A stretch of 64,000 nt of DNA from assembly GCA_047974745.1 (NCBI GenBank), contig JBKECO010000027.1, positions 1 to 64,000 of the forward strand. Reading direction: 5' to 3'. Of this stretch, positions 8,861-18,428 are shown piece by piece. The stretch comes from JBKECO01 sp047974745. Lineage in GTDB: Bacteria > Bacillota > Clostridia > Lachnospirales > Lachnospiraceae. Position 1 is the first letter of the stretch. Every line of letters begins with the position of its first letter. Below the pieces are notes generated by a model. That model was not told where the DNA came from and made no database searches. It worked only from the letters and a program-made list of their open reading frames with translations. The position numbers were made by a program, and so were the translations under genes.

Positions 8861-9646
8861 ATGAACGTATTGCAGAATTTGGAAGAATTGTCCAACTCAC
8901 AATCAATGGAAAGTATCTACCGTGATCTGGCAAAAAAAATTTTACAGAATTTAGATAAGATGAAAAGAGTTACAATATATGATATCGCTGAGTTAACGGA
9001 TTCATCCCGCACGACAGTATGGAGACTGGTACAGAAGCTCGGATATAGCAGTTTTTCTGATTTTCGCCACTCATTACAGTCAGCGGCACTTCAATATAAT
9101 TATTACAATCGGCTTATTCCAAAGCATATCAATAATTCTCCTCAATTGTTAGATCATATTAAAAACGAACTTTTTTCAGCAGCAGAACAACTGGCAGAAA
9201 ATGTTACTGACGAAATGTTAAATGAGCTGGTCGATGAGATGATCCATTCACATGCGATTCGTTTTTATATGCCTTTTCGATTAGCGCTTATTTATTCGCT
9301 CCAGATTAATTTGGCAAAATGCGGAAAGGACACCGCATACTATTGTCTTTTGCCGGATATGTTAGCAGATGCACAGACATTAGATTCTAATTCGATTGCA
9401 GTCATCAGTACCCTTGAATATGCTGAAACCCTGAATATGAGTAGTGTCTTCCAGGAACTCAAAAAACGTGGCGTTAAAATCTGGCTTAGTGGTGCATCTG
9501 AATCCCAGTATGAAGCATACGCAGATCGTCATCTTCTCGATATCAGCGCATCTCCATCTAGCTGGATGTTCATCTTTGAAGGATTGGTACTTGCAGTCAG
9601 TGAACGATTACGAGGCAGATTTATAGATGCGAAAAATGACAAATAA
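8861..9646 (+). CDS. RpiR/MurR-family transcriptional regulator
   Basis: A 261-aa regulator with an N-terminal HTH_6 domain (about residues 1-75, 'TIYDIAELTDSSRTTVWRLVQKLGYSSFSDF') and a C-terminal SIS sugar-phosphate-binding domain (about 110-240, 'SIAVISTLEYAETLNM'). The start at 8861 lies 7 nt after GGGAGG; the in-frame ATG at 8846 is upstream of that site. Divergent from the isomerase-dehydrogenase operon, it probably controls that operon in response to a phosphorylated sugar. It is convergent with the GH3 gene, 34 bp away. Confidence 0.87.
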   Translation: MNVLQNLEELSNSQSMESIYRDLAKKILQNLDKMKRVTIYDIAELTDSSRTTVWRLVQKLGYSSFSDFRHSLQSAALQYNYYNRLIPKHINNSPQLLDHIKNELFSAAEQLAENVTDEMLNELVDEMIHSHAIRFYMPFRLALIYSLQINLAKCGKDTAYYCLLPDMLADAQTLDSNSIAVISTLEYAETLNMSSVFQELKKRGVKIWLSGASESQYEAYADRHLLDISASPSSWMFIFEGLVLAVSERLRGRFIDAKNDK

Positions 9647-9680
9647 ATATATTAATTCTATGCTTCATTTGCAGATTATA

Positions 9681-11960
9681 TCACCCCTGAACGGCCTGAT
9701 TGATCGTATCGATCAATTGTTCCAGTTGTTCTCTCTTAACTGTTTCGCTGAAGGACAAGAAAGATCGAATTGGCATGGATGCTGCTGTTGCCTGCATTGC
9801 TTCGGCAGTCAATGCTCCTCCCTCATCCTGTTGTGCTGCTTCTTCTGCAGTTCCTGGCATCATTGCAGCCATGACTTGACCCATGATCGCACTTGCTTTT
9901 GGATTTGCCATTATATCTCCAATAGCGGAATTAAGAGTGAAAACCGGTTTTCTTTCTATTGATGAATGGACCATCACATTGGAACTCAGAATAATTTCAG
10001 AAGCTGATTTTCCAATCTGTATCTGGTATTCACCCTCCGGAACATACCAGTCATGTATTCCTTCATCCCAATATGCAAAAGCACGTTTATCCAGAATAAA
10101 ACTAACTTCTGTTTCTTCCTGGGTTTCTAACATGATTTTTGTAAATGCCCTTAATTCACGAATTGGACGTGCAACAGATGCTTTAGCTGGAGCAACATAT
10201 AACTGAACGACTTCTTTTCCTGCTCTGTCTCCAGTATTTTTTATCTTCACCGTGACTGTTAGTTCATCTGTATCTGTCATTTCCTTTTTATCTAACTGAA
10301 GCGTTTCGTATGCAAACGTAGTATAGGAAAGACCATGCCCGAATGGATACAACACAGGTCTTTTCATCGTCTCATAATAGCGATATCCTACAAATACCCC
10401 TTCTCTATAGACCACGTCTTCTTTTTCCACTCCATAATATGGATAGACCGGAGTATCTTCAATACGAAGGACCATAGTTTCAGCAAGTTTACCGCTTGGA
10501 TTCACTTTTCCATACAATAGGTCGATCGTTGCCTGTCCCACCGCTTCTCCACCAAGATACATCTCAAGAATACCTTCCACCTCAGCATGCCAAGGCATTG
10601 CAACAACGGATCCGTTGTGAAGAACGACCACAACATTTTCTGAGACTTCTGCTATTGCCTTAATCAAAAAGTTCTGATTTTGAGGCAGGTCAATATGTGT
10701 CCGGTCGATTCCTTCGGTTTCATGTGATTCTGGAAGCCCTGCGAAAATAACTACTTTATCAAATTTTTTTGCCATCTCAACCGCTTCACTTCTCAAATCC
10801 TCTTCGTTGCTTGTTGGTCTTTCTGTGTAGCCCTGTGCAAAGGAAACATATTCAGAGTCTTTCATCTCACCCCAAGCACTATGAATCTTATATGCATTTA
10901 TATGTGAGCTTCCACCTCCCTGATATCTCGGATTTTTAGCATATTCTCCAACGAAGAGTATTTTCTCGTCTTCCATCAATGGTAATACGTGATCCTGATT
11001 CTTTAATAGTACACCACTTTCAGAAGAAGCTTTTCTTGCAACGGCATGTCCATATTCAAAATCATATGTTTCTTGCATTTTATTCTGTTCATATCGGAGA
11101 GAAATTTTTAGAATTCTTTCTACCGCCTGATTAACAAGTGCTTCGTCGATCCTGCCGATCTTTACCGCCTGAATAATGTGGTCAATGTTATCTGGTGAAG
11201 GTCCGGGCATTTCGAGGTCAAGTCCCGCAATAAGGCTGTCTACCGGATCGTCGCATGCTCCCCAGTCTGTCATGACATATCCGTCAAATCCCCATTCATC
11301 TCTTAGGATATCTGTCAGATATGTTTTATTTTCAGATGCAAAAATACCATTGATACGGTTATATGAGCACATCATTGTCCATGGTTTTGCATCTTTTACA
11401 GCGTGCTCAAAGGAAGACAGATAAATCTCACGCATAGTCCGTTCATCAACAACAGAATTACTTGTCATTCGGTAATATTCCTGATTATTTGCAAGAAAGT
11501 GTTTTGGACTTGTTCCAACATTTTTGCTCTGAACCCCTTTGATTTCCCCTGCTGCCATTCGAGAACTAAGAAGTGGATCTTCTGAAAAATACTCAAAGTT
11601 TCTTCCACAAAGAGGTGACCGTTTGATATTCATAGCAGGTCCAAGAATAACAGCTACCTCTTCTGCCTGGCATAGTTTTCCCAACTCATTTCCAATTTCT
11701 TCTGTTAGTTCAGTATCAAAAGAGCACGCTGTCGCACATCCCGCAGGAAAACAGATCGCTGGGTTACTTGCACCAAGTCCCATATGATCCACTGTTGCTC
11801 CAGCTTGTTTTCTAAGACCATGTGGTCCATCCGTCAGCATTCCATCTGATAGGTTTAATTTCTTAGTGCCATTCACATGCCAGAAATCTTTTCCTGCCAA
11901 AAATGCTGCCTTTTCTTTAAGATCCATTGTTTTGATGATTTCTTTTATAGTTTTCTTCAT
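9681..11960 (-). CDS. Glycoside hydrolase family 3 beta-glycosidase
   Basis: A 759-aa intracellular enzyme without a signal peptide. The N-terminal TIM barrel contains the LysHis pair K153-H154 and the likely nucleophile Asp232 in 'VMTDWGA'. The GH3 C-terminal domain follows ('KVVIFAGLPESHETEGIDR'), then a fibronectin-III-like domain ('KIKNTGDRAGKEVVQLYV'), then an unusual ~90-residue Met/Ala-rich helical tail. GH3 covers beta-glucosidase, beta-xylosidase and alpha-L-arabinofuranosidase activities; the substrate is not determined from sequence. It lies 16 bp after a GPH sugar symporter, so the pair probably imports and cleaves a short oligosaccharide. Confidence 0.9.
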   Translation of the reverse strand: MKKTIKEIIKTMDLKEKAAFLAGKDFWHVNGTKKLNLSDGMLTDGPHGLRKQAGATVDHMGLGASNPAICFPAGCATACSFDTELTEEIGNELGKLCQAEEVAVILGPAMNIKRSPLCGRNFEYFSEDPLLSSRMAAGEIKGVQSKNVGTSPKHFLANNQEYYRMTSNSVVDERTMREIYLSSFEHAVKDAKPWTMMCSYNRINGIFASENKTYLTDILRDEWGFDGYVMTDWGACDDPVDSLIAGLDLEMPGPSPDNIDHIIQAVKIGRIDEALVNQAVERILKISLRYEQNKMQETYDFEYGHAVARKASSESGVLLKNQDHVLPLMEDEKILFVGEYAKNPRYQGGGSSHINAYKIHSAWGEMKDSEYVSFAQGYTERPTSNEEDLRSEAVEMAKKFDKVVIFAGLPESHETEGIDRTHIDLPQNQNFLIKAIAEVSENVVVVLHNGSVVAMPWHAEVEGILEMYLGGEAVGQATIDLLYGKVNPSGKLAETMVLRIEDTPVYPYYGVEKEDVVYREGVFVGYRYYETMKRPVLYPFGHGLSYTTFAYETLQLDKKEMTDTDELTVTVKIKNTGDRAGKEVVQLYVAPAKASVARPIRELRAFTKIMLETQEETEVSFILDKRAFAYWDEGIHDWYVPEGEYQIQIGKSASEIILSSNVMVHSSIERKPVFTLNSAIGDIMANPKASAIMGQVMAAMMPGTAEEAAQQDEGGALTAEAMQATAASMPIRSFLSFSETVKREQLEQLIDTINQAVQG

Positions 11961-11976
11961 CTGTGTTATCTCCTAA

Positions 11977-13371
11977 CTATTTGGACTGTCTTTTTTTCTC
12001 TAGGTCGGCTTTGATTGTTGGCATCTCCTTATCCAGTTTATATAGCATTGCCAGAATTAATAATCCAATCATGCCAAACAATGGAAGCCAGTTGAATAAA
12101 AATTGAATGGCAGTCATTGCGCTATCAGACTGTACCTCAAGACTTCCGTTGTATCCAGCCATACCCATGATCAGTCCGACAAGGGCAGAAGCGATTCCAC
12201 TACCAAGCTTACTGGTAAAGGAATTCACGGATGTCATGATTCCTTCAATACGGACACCTGTTTTCCACTCGCCATAATCCATACATTCAATCAGGTAAAT
12301 GCTGATCATCATTGTCACAGGTATGATACCCATACCACTTAGCAGAGATCCCAGTACAATCGTCACTAAGTTCGTTCCACCTACAATACGAATTCCGTAT
12401 CCAACCACACTTAGTGCAGCTCCTATTTTCAAAAGTGTAACTGTTCCAAATTTTCTTGACAGAACTGGAAAGAACGCAAGTACAAGTGGCGTTATAATAC
12501 TTGCCATTGACACGAGTGAAGCCATTCCAATATTGCCAAAAACATATTTGAAATAGTAGTTATTCACTGCCGTCAAATTTGCAATAAGCTGTACAGCAAA
12601 AGTCATCCCTGCGAGCATAAAAATATACTTATTCTTTAGCAGGCTCTTGATTCCATCCGCAAATGATAATTTTTGCTTGTCCGCTGTTTTCTCTCCGGCA
12701 CCTTCTGCATCTGTTACTACTTCCTTGATAAATATAAATCGAAACATACCTATAATGACTAATGGAATAGCAAAAATCAGAGCGATTGTTGTCCAGCCTT
12801 CTTTGGTTGAACCAATTCCAGCAATCAGCTGTGGCATCCCAATGCTGATAATAATAGAAAAGATCATGATAACTGCACCATTAAATGCCATGACTGATAC
12901 GCGATTCTTTTCACTTCTGACTGCTCTTGCCAAATAAACAGCATCTCCACCATTTAAAAATGTTGAGCATACAGAATTAATTAGTGAATATAGTACGAAT
13001 ACAAATATTGATTTACCAGTTGTCCCCATATCTGGCATTGTAAAAAGAAATACTGTAAATATCCATCCAAATACAATAAAAATTTCGTAGGGTCTTGCCT
13101 TTCCAAATCGGGTATTCGTACGATCAATGATAAATCCAACTATTAAATCCGTAATTCCATCAAAGATCTTTGAGGCCAAAAGCAGCGTTCCCACTAGCGC
13201 TGCACTCATCCCTACCATATCTGTACAATAATATGTCAGTTGCATAATTAGCATAAAATTAATTGCCAGTGACAATCCCCTGGATGTCCATGCCCATTTG
13301 AAGTATCCGGGCAGCACTTCATTCTCTGCTGTTGTCTCTGGATTTAACCAGTTTGCTTTTGTTTTTGCCAT
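11977..13371 (-). CDS. GPH-family (glycoside-pentoside-hexuronide:cation) sugar symporter
   Basis: A 464-aa, twelve-helix MFS transporter of the GPH group (MelB/XynP/UidB relatives). The characteristic loop is 'FDGITDLIVGFIIDRTNTRFGKARPYE'-like (quoted in parts: D-G-I-T-D, then D-R-T-N-T-R-F-G-K-A-R-P-Y). The start at 13371 has GGAGGG eight bases upstream; an earlier ATG (13410) does not. It is the first gene of an operon with the GH3 enzyme. An activator-type promoter with two direct repeats lies upstream and probably responds to the adjacent AraC-family protein. Confidence 0.88.
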   Translation of the reverse strand: MAKTKANWLNPETTAENEVLPGYFKWAWTSRGLSLAINFMLIMQLTYYCTDMVGMSAALVGTLLLASKIFDGITDLIVGFIIDRTNTRFGKARPYEIFIVFGWIFTVFLFTMPDMGTTGKSIFVFVLYSLINSVCSTFLNGGDAVYLARAVRSEKNRVSVMAFNGAVIMIFSIIISIGMPQLIAGIGSTKEGWTTIALIFAIPLVIIGMFRFIFIKEVVTDAEGAGEKTADKQKLSFADGIKSLLKNKYIFMLAGMTFAVQLIANLTAVNNYYFKYVFGNIGMASLVSMASIITPLVLAFFPVLSRKFGTVTLLKIGAALSVVGYGIRIVGGTNLVTIVLGSLLSGMGIIPVTMMISIYLIECMDYGEWKTGVRIEGIMTSVNSFTSKLGSGIASALVGLIMGMAGYNGSLEVQSDSAMTAIQFLFNWLPLFGMIGLLILAMLYKLDKEMPTIKADLEKKRQSK

Positions 13372-13422
13372 AATAAAAACCCTCCATAATGATTTTACTG
13401 CTATCAGCATTTAACTTTTATC

Positions 13423-13485
13423 ATTATAAAGGGTTTCTTTCTTATACAATTATACATTATTTATGTTTTCTATACATTATTTATG
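13423..13485 (-). promoter_or_regulatory. GPH-GH3 operon promoter with AraC-type direct-repeat operators
   Basis: A perfect TATAAT (minus strand, 13428-13423) has only a weak -35 (AATTGT or TTGTAT near 13444-13451). Abutting it upstream are two exact 15-bp direct repeats, plus-strand TATACATTATTTATG at 13451-13465 and 13471-13485, with a 20-bp period (two helical turns). This is the classic arrangement for an AraC-family activator, and such a gene ends at 13491 right beside it. Confidence 0.65.
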
Positions 13486-13490
13486 ATTTT

Positions 13491-14720
13491 CTATGATTCC
13501 TTAAATTCTCTATGTCGATTTATCTGACGATACTGCAAAGGTGAAATTGAATACTGCATTTTAAAGTCTTCTGTTAGTCTGCTTGGTGATGAAAATGCCA
13601 TATACTCAGCGATATCCCCGATACTTCGATTCGAATACCTTAAATAATTTTCAACAACCTTTAGCTTTTCCACTTTAATATATTGACTAATACCCATTCC
13701 TGTCATTTTTTTAAACTTCGCTGACAAATAGGTGTAACTTATATTAAGATCTTTCGCCATATCTCGAATAATAATTCTGTTAAAAATATTTTTTGCAACA
13801 TACTCCTTACAACACTCCACATCCACATCAACTACACGATCTGTTCTATATTGAATCACCATTTCTGTAAATGTTCGGACTGCCTCATTTAATAGCGTCA
13901 TATATTTTTGGTTATTTTTTGTTTTCGAACATTCCTGTAATAAAACATCCGATATTTCATACGCCTTCATGGGAGGTACCCCACCATTGATTGCCGCACG
14001 TGTTGCAAGTGTTATTGTGGTAACGACAAGATACTCAAACTGCTTATCCATTCCGTTAGCTGATAACATACCGATTCCATCAAACATATCATTTGAAGTC
14101 AAAGGAGGAGTATCCTCGAATCTGCCAGCTTGAATCCTTTCGATGAATTCTTGCTCGAATTGATATGGCAGATGCGTTGTGGATGTGTCAGATTTATATT
14201 TTCGGTATTCAATAATATTGGCACTTGCAGCCGGGTTTGGTTGATTTTCGCCACTATAGAACTGATTTAAAGGTAATATTTTTTCAAATATTATATAATA
14301 AACCATTTGACACAATCCGGCCATTGTTCCATAGGAAATATTCGGCAGCTGTAACTGTTGTATTTTTATTTTATATCTGTGTATAAATTTCTGTTTCATT
14401 TCAAAATCTAAAAATCCATGAACCGCAGGTCCCAGGATGAGAGCCATCCCATTTTCAAAATACATCCCCAAAAAGTAGATATTACTATTTTCTTCGATCA
14501 CACTCCCAATCCGCACATGCTCGTTTTCCTTCTGTTGAGTCAGTGACTCTTTTAATGACTTTAATATTTCTTCCTTCAAAACGGCTTCTAATGCATCCAT
14601 TTTTATCCAAGATGCAATGATATGATTCGACTCATCAATGAGGGCACTATATAAGCCATGCATACTCCATAGCAATTCAGCAATATTCTCGTACTTTAAA
14701 GTAATTCTTTTTGATATCAT
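13491..14720 (-). CDS. AraC-family transcriptional regulator with long N-terminal sensor region
   Basis: A 409-aa protein. The N-terminal ~290 residues are an intracellular sensor region I cannot assign to a named domain. The C-terminal ~100 residues are an AraC double HTH ('IRDMAKDLNISYTYLSAKFKKM' and 'IGDIAEYMAFSSPSRLTEDFK'). TGGAGAAAG precedes the start. It lies immediately upstream of the GPH-GH3 operon, reading in the same direction, with candidate direct-repeat operators just past its stop. It is therefore probably the activator of that operon. Confidence 0.85.
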   Translation of the reverse strand: MISKRITLKYENIAELLWSMHGLYSALIDESNHIIASWIKMDALEAVLKEEILKSLKESLTQQKENEHVRIGSVIEENSNIYFLGMYFENGMALILGPAVHGFLDFEMKQKFIHRYKIKIQQLQLPNISYGTMAGLCQMVYYIIFEKILPLNQFYSGENQPNPAASANIIEYRKYKSDTSTTHLPYQFEQEFIERIQAGRFEDTPPLTSNDMFDGIGMLSANGMDKQFEYLVVTTITLATRAAINGGVPPMKAYEISDVLLQECSKTKNNQKYMTLLNEAVRTFTEMVIQYRTDRVVDVDVECCKEYVAKNIFNRIIIRDMAKDLNISYTYLSAKFKKMTGMGISQYIKVEKLKVVENYLRYSNRSIGDIAEYMAFSSPSRLTEDFKMQYSISPLQYRQINRHREFKES

Positions 14721-14841
14721 TTTTTATCTTTCTCCACAAAGTTCAAGAGCCGGGGGGTCTGTGTGAAAAATGGATCTGCTGTAACGAATTATTAACTATG
14801 TGAATTCCCCGGGAATACCGTAAAGAAGTAATTGATATACC

Positions 14842-16038
14842 CTACTTGTCCTCACACACCTGAAAGATATAAAACTTCAAATAATAGCTCTCATCAGCCG
14901 CCCAAAGGATCGGATGATCGGGTGACTGTGTGCGGTATTCCACCTGACGCAGTCTTTTATGCACGTTTTGTGCAGCTTGATGTATAGTCTTTGTGAATAG
15001 ATCGTAATCCATAAAATGAGAGCAGGAACAAGTGGCAAGATACCCACCTGGTTTTACCAGCTTCATGGCACGAAGGTTAATCTCACGATACCCCTTGACT
15101 GCATTCTTGATGGAATTTCTGGATTTTGTAAATGCAGGCGGATCCAAAATCACCACATCGAACTGTTTTCCTTCTTTTTCCAGGCGCGGAAGAAGCTCAA
15201 AAACATCCTCGCAAAGAAAACTGACTGTGTCGGACAGTCCATTTAAGGCAGCATTTTCGGTTGCCTGTTGAATGGCCAGCTCAGATGCATCTACTCCTGT
15301 CACCTTGGCTGCACCTGCATATCCTGCATTCAGAGCAAAAGAACCTGTATGGGTAAAACAGTCGAGAACCTCTGCACCTTTGCACAGCCTTTGAATCGCC
15401 AGACGATTGTATTTTTGATCCAGGAAAAATCCTGTTTTCTGTCCATCCCTGACATCGACGACGTAGTGAACTCCATTTTCTACGATCGCAACATTGGTAT
15501 CAAATTCTGCTCCAATGAATCCTTTGACTCTTTCCATTCCTTCCTGCAGGCGAACCTTGGCGTCACTTCTCTCAAAAACACCTCGAATTACAATTCCGTC
15601 CTGAGCCAGCAGCTCCTTTAAGATCTCAATAATCTGAATCTTGAGTCGATCAATACCAAGAGCCAGAGATTCTACGACTAGTATATCTGAGAATTTGTCT
15701 ATAACTAATCCCGGCAGAAAATCTGCTTCTCCAAAAATAATGCGGCAGCTGGATATGTCAACTGTCTTTTTTCTATATTCCCATGCATCAGAGATCCTCA
15801 TTCGCAAAAAAGGCTCATCGATTTCCTGATTTGCGTTGCGCGTCATCAGACGGATCCGGATCTTGGAATGTTCATTATAGAATCCTTTTCCCATAGGATA
15901 ACCATCGAAATCTAGGACATTTACAATATCACCACTGTTGAGGTCGCCGACAATGTTATCTATTTCATTGTCAAATACCCACATGCCTCCTGATTTCAAA
16001 AATCTTCCTTCACCTTTTTTTAATATTACATCAGCCAT
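14842..16038 (-). CDS. rlmI: RlmI-like 23S rRNA (cytosine-5)-methyltransferase
   Basis: A 398-aa class I SAM-dependent RNA methyltransferase. It has an N-terminal PUA-like domain ('LKSGGMWVFDNEID'), then a Rossmann methyltransferase domain with 'VLDCFTHTGSFALNAGYAGAAKVTGVD' (SAM motif I; short stretches quoted from it), 'VVILDPPAF' (motif IV) and 'ATCSCSHFM' (motif VI with catalytic Cys). The E. coli relative methylates C1962 of 23S rRNA. The start at 16038 follows GGAAGGG by six bases. It is the last gene of the MATE-DMT-RlmI operon, 15 bp after the DMT stop. Confidence 0.88.
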   Translation of the reverse strand: MADVILKKGEGRFLKSGGMWVFDNEIDNIVGDLNSGDIVNVLDFDGYPMGKGFYNEHSKIRIRLMTRNANQEIDEPFLRMRISDAWEYRKKTVDISSCRIIFGEADFLPGLVIDKFSDILVVESLALGIDRLKIQIIEILKELLAQDGIVIRGVFERSDAKVRLQEGMERVKGFIGAEFDTNVAIVENGVHYVVDVRDGQKTGFFLDQKYNRLAIQRLCKGAEVLDCFTHTGSFALNAGYAGAAKVTGVDASELAIQQATENAALNGLSDTVSFLCEDVFELLPRLEKEGKQFDVVILDPPAFTKSRNSIKNAVKGYREINLRAMKLVKPGGYLATCSCSHFMDYDLFTKTIHQAAQNVHKRLRQVEYRTQSPDHPILWAADESYYLKFYIFQVCEDK

Positions 16039-16053
16039 CTTCATCCCTTCCAT

Positions 16054-16995
16054 TCAAGTACTATGCATCTGATTTTTTTGTGCAGCATTAGTTCGTTCAC
16101 CAACAGTTATATAAATTCCCACACTGACAAGAATCAATGCAAGGATCGATTTGCCCCCAAACGCCTGCTCGCCTTCACCCAGGATCAGCCCTGAAAGGAT
16201 GACCCCAATAACTGGGTTCATGAACCCAAAAACTGCGACCTTTGATACAGGATTATATTTCAGTAAAATACTCCAAAGTGTATAGGCAATTGCGGAAAGT
16301 GCACCAAGATACAAAAGCATCATCACGGATGGCGCCGTCCACGTATTGATCCGACCTCCAAAAAGAAAGCCTATGACAGACAAAACGATTCCACCAGCCA
16401 AAAACTGATAGCCGGTCAGCATGATCGGATCATCAAGCTGTGAATATCTTTTGATATAAACGGATGCGAAGGCATTGGAAAGTGATGCCAGAAACATCAG
16501 ACCTTCTCCCATAAGCTGGAATGAGGCATCCATACCTCCCGGCGTCAGGTTGATCAATATAACTCCGGAAAATCCGATCAAACTTCCCACCACCTTTTTT
16601 GTTGTTAATTTTTCCTGGTGAAAGAGCAGGCTGGCAACAAAAATCGCTAGGAATACATTTGTAGCTGTGATGATCGAGCCTTTGACTCCTGTTGTGTTTG
16701 CGAGTCCGATATAAAAAAATATATACTGCAGTACCGTCTGAATCAAACTCAGTTTAAGTATACGCGGTATCGAAGCCTTTTTCGGTAATAGTACTCTTTT
16801 TCCTATGATACTTCCAAAAAAAATAATAAGCAGGCCCGCCAGTGTAAATCGAATTCCTGCAAACAGAATCTGTGCAGACACTGCGCCAGCTGGTATTTCA
16901 AAAAGTCGATAGCCAATTTTTACGGCGGGAAAAGCACTTCCCCAGAATGCACAGCAGATCAAGGCTCCAAACCAGATCACCACTGTTTTCTGCAT
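16054..16995 (-). CDS. DMT-superfamily (EamA) transporter
   Basis: A 313-aa integral membrane protein with ten predicted helices as two EamA repeats ('CAFWGSAFPAVKIGY' at the start of the first; 'LYLGALSAIAYTLWSILLKYNP' in the second). These are drug/metabolite exporters of unpredictable substrate. The chosen start (16995) has AAAGGAAA upstream. The frame stays open far into the MATE gene, but that extension has no membrane or family features. It lies 53 bp after the MATE stop, in the same operon. Confidence 0.87.
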   Translation of the reverse strand: MQKTVVIWFGALICCAFWGSAFPAVKIGYRLFEIPAGAVSAQILFAGIRFTLAGLLIIFFGSIIGKRVLLPKKASIPRILKLSLIQTVLQYIFFYIGLANTTGVKGSIITATNVFLAIFVASLLFHQEKLTTKKVVGSLIGFSGVILINLTPGGMDASFQLMGEGLMFLASLSNAFASVYIKRYSQLDDPIMLTGYQFLAGGIVLSVIGFLFGGRINTWTAPSVMMLLYLGALSAIAYTLWSILLKYNPVSKVAVFGFMNPVIGVILSGLILGEGEQAFGGKSILALILVSVGIYITVGERTNAAQKNQMHST

Positions 16996-17048
16996 AAAAT
17001 TTCCTTTACCTGTCATAGAATTCCGGTCTGTCATATTGTTTTGTTCTG

Positions 17049-18428
17049 TCACATTGCACCTGCCTGTTCTAGTGGAGTAAATGTAGTTTTTGTGTACATC
17101 TTTCTTCTTACGATCAGATAGCATATCAAATGTGCCAGTACGGTAAGCATCCAGCTGACAGGATAGGAGGCATAGAGTGTCTTTTGTGTGTGGTTCCATT
17201 GAAATACTGTCAGGATCCATATGATTCGAAAACCACAGGCGCCCAGAAGACTTACGATCATCGGCAGAACCGAATATCCGATTCCTCTCATTGTTCCTGT
17301 CAGTACCTCCATCATTCCACATAAAAAATAAAAGGTACAGATAACACTCATTCTAATCAGTCCACTTCTAATCACCTCTGGATCCGATGTGTAAAATGAG
17401 AGCAGCTGTTCGCCAAACACTATGGCCAGACCGCCCATTGAGGCTCCAACAACAAAAACCATGACCAGGGATCGTCGAAGCACCTTATCTATTCTGTTGA
17501 ATTTTCCTGCTCCAAAATTCTGACTGGTAAAGCAGACAGCTGTATGATAAAACGAATTCATCGCCATATAGATAAAGCCTTCTATATTCATGGCAGCTGT
17601 ATTGCCTGCCACTACAATACTTCCAAAGCTATTGATCGAAGATTGGATCAGTACATTTGAAAAGGAAAAAACTGCACCCTGTAATCCTGCCGGCAGTCCG
17701 ATTCTTAATATTTGCTGCATTTTACTTTTGTTGATGCGAAGGAGTTTCACTGATAAGTGACATGCTCCTTCCAGCCTGCTCATCCAGACCAGCAGACAGA
17801 TCAAGGATATGATCTGAGAGCATACTGTGGCGATCACCGCACCTGCTACACCCATTTTAAAACCTACAACCAGCAGCAGATCCAGGAGCACATTTGCTGC
17901 ACCGGCAAATAAAAGAAAGTATAAAGGTCGTTTTGTGTCTCCTATGGCTCTCAGAATCGAGCTTCCAAAATCATAGACCAGCATAAATGGCATACCAGCA
18001 AAATATATTTTTAAGTACAGTGCTGACATAGAGAGCATTTCTGGCGGTGTCCCCATCCATGTCAGGATCAGACGGGAAAATAAAAGTCCTACTACTGTTA
18101 GTACAAGTCCTCCTATCGCCCCCATCAGAAGGGCTGTATGCACAGTCTGACTCACATCTTTGGGTTTTTTCCCTCCCTGATACCTTGCCACAAGTACATT
18201 TGCACCTACTGATAATCCCATGAATACGCTGACAAGTAGGTGAATCAGTGATCCTACCGCACCAACTGCACCAAGTGCATTACTTCCGACGAACCGACCT
18301 ACAATGATCATATCCGTCGCATTGAACATAAGCTTCATTAGTCCTGTCACCATAAGTGGCAGACTAAACAGGATCATTTTGCTGATGAGTGGACCTTCAC
18401 ACATATCGATTACTTTTGACTTTTTCAT
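17049..18428 (-). CDS. MATE-family efflux transporter (NorM/DinF type)
   Basis: A 459-aa protein with twelve predicted helices, the normal MATE size, as two homologous halves ('GSNALGAVGAVGSLIHLLVSVFMGLSVG' region in the first; 'AMNIEGFIYMAMNSFYHTAVCFTSQNFGAGK' region in the second; both typical). It is a cation-coupled multidrug/metabolite exporter; the substrate is not predictable. It is the first gene of a three-gene operon. A TATAAT lies on the minus strand about 80 bp upstream (18511-18506), with two inverted TTACGGTG motifs around it. Confidence 0.9.
   Translation of the reverse strand: MKKSKVIDMCEGPLISKMILFSLPLMVTGLMKLMFNATDMIIVGRFVGSNALGAVGAVGSLIHLLVSVFMGLSVGANVLVARYQGGKKPKDVSQTVHTALLMGAIGGLVLTVVGLLFSRLILTWMGTPPEMLSMSALYLKIYFAGMPFMLVYDFGSSILRAIGDTKRPLYFLLFAGAANVLLDLLLVVGFKMGVAGAVIATVCSQIISLICLLVWMSRLEGACHLSVKLLRINKSKMQQILRIGLPAGLQGAVFSFSNVLIQSSINSFGSIVVAGNTAAMNIEGFIYMAMNSFYHTAVCFTSQNFGAGKFNRIDKVLRRSLVMVFVVGASMGGLAIVFGEQLLSFYTSDPEVIRSGLIRMSVICTFYFLCGMMEVLTGTMRGIGYSVLPMIVSLLGACGFRIIWILTVFQWNHTQKTLYASYPVSWMLTVLAHLICYLIVRRKMYTKTTFTPLEQAGAM

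Noticed and set aside
14803..14815. ATTCCC-C-GGGAAT inverted repeat upstream of the second AraC gene
   Set aside because: Six-bp arms with no positional support relative to a promoter; could be chance.
16996..17322. N-terminal extension of the DMT transporter into the MATE gene
   Set aside because: The extra ~109 residues are low-complexity, overlap the MATE coding region, and a good start with a ribosome site exists at 16995.
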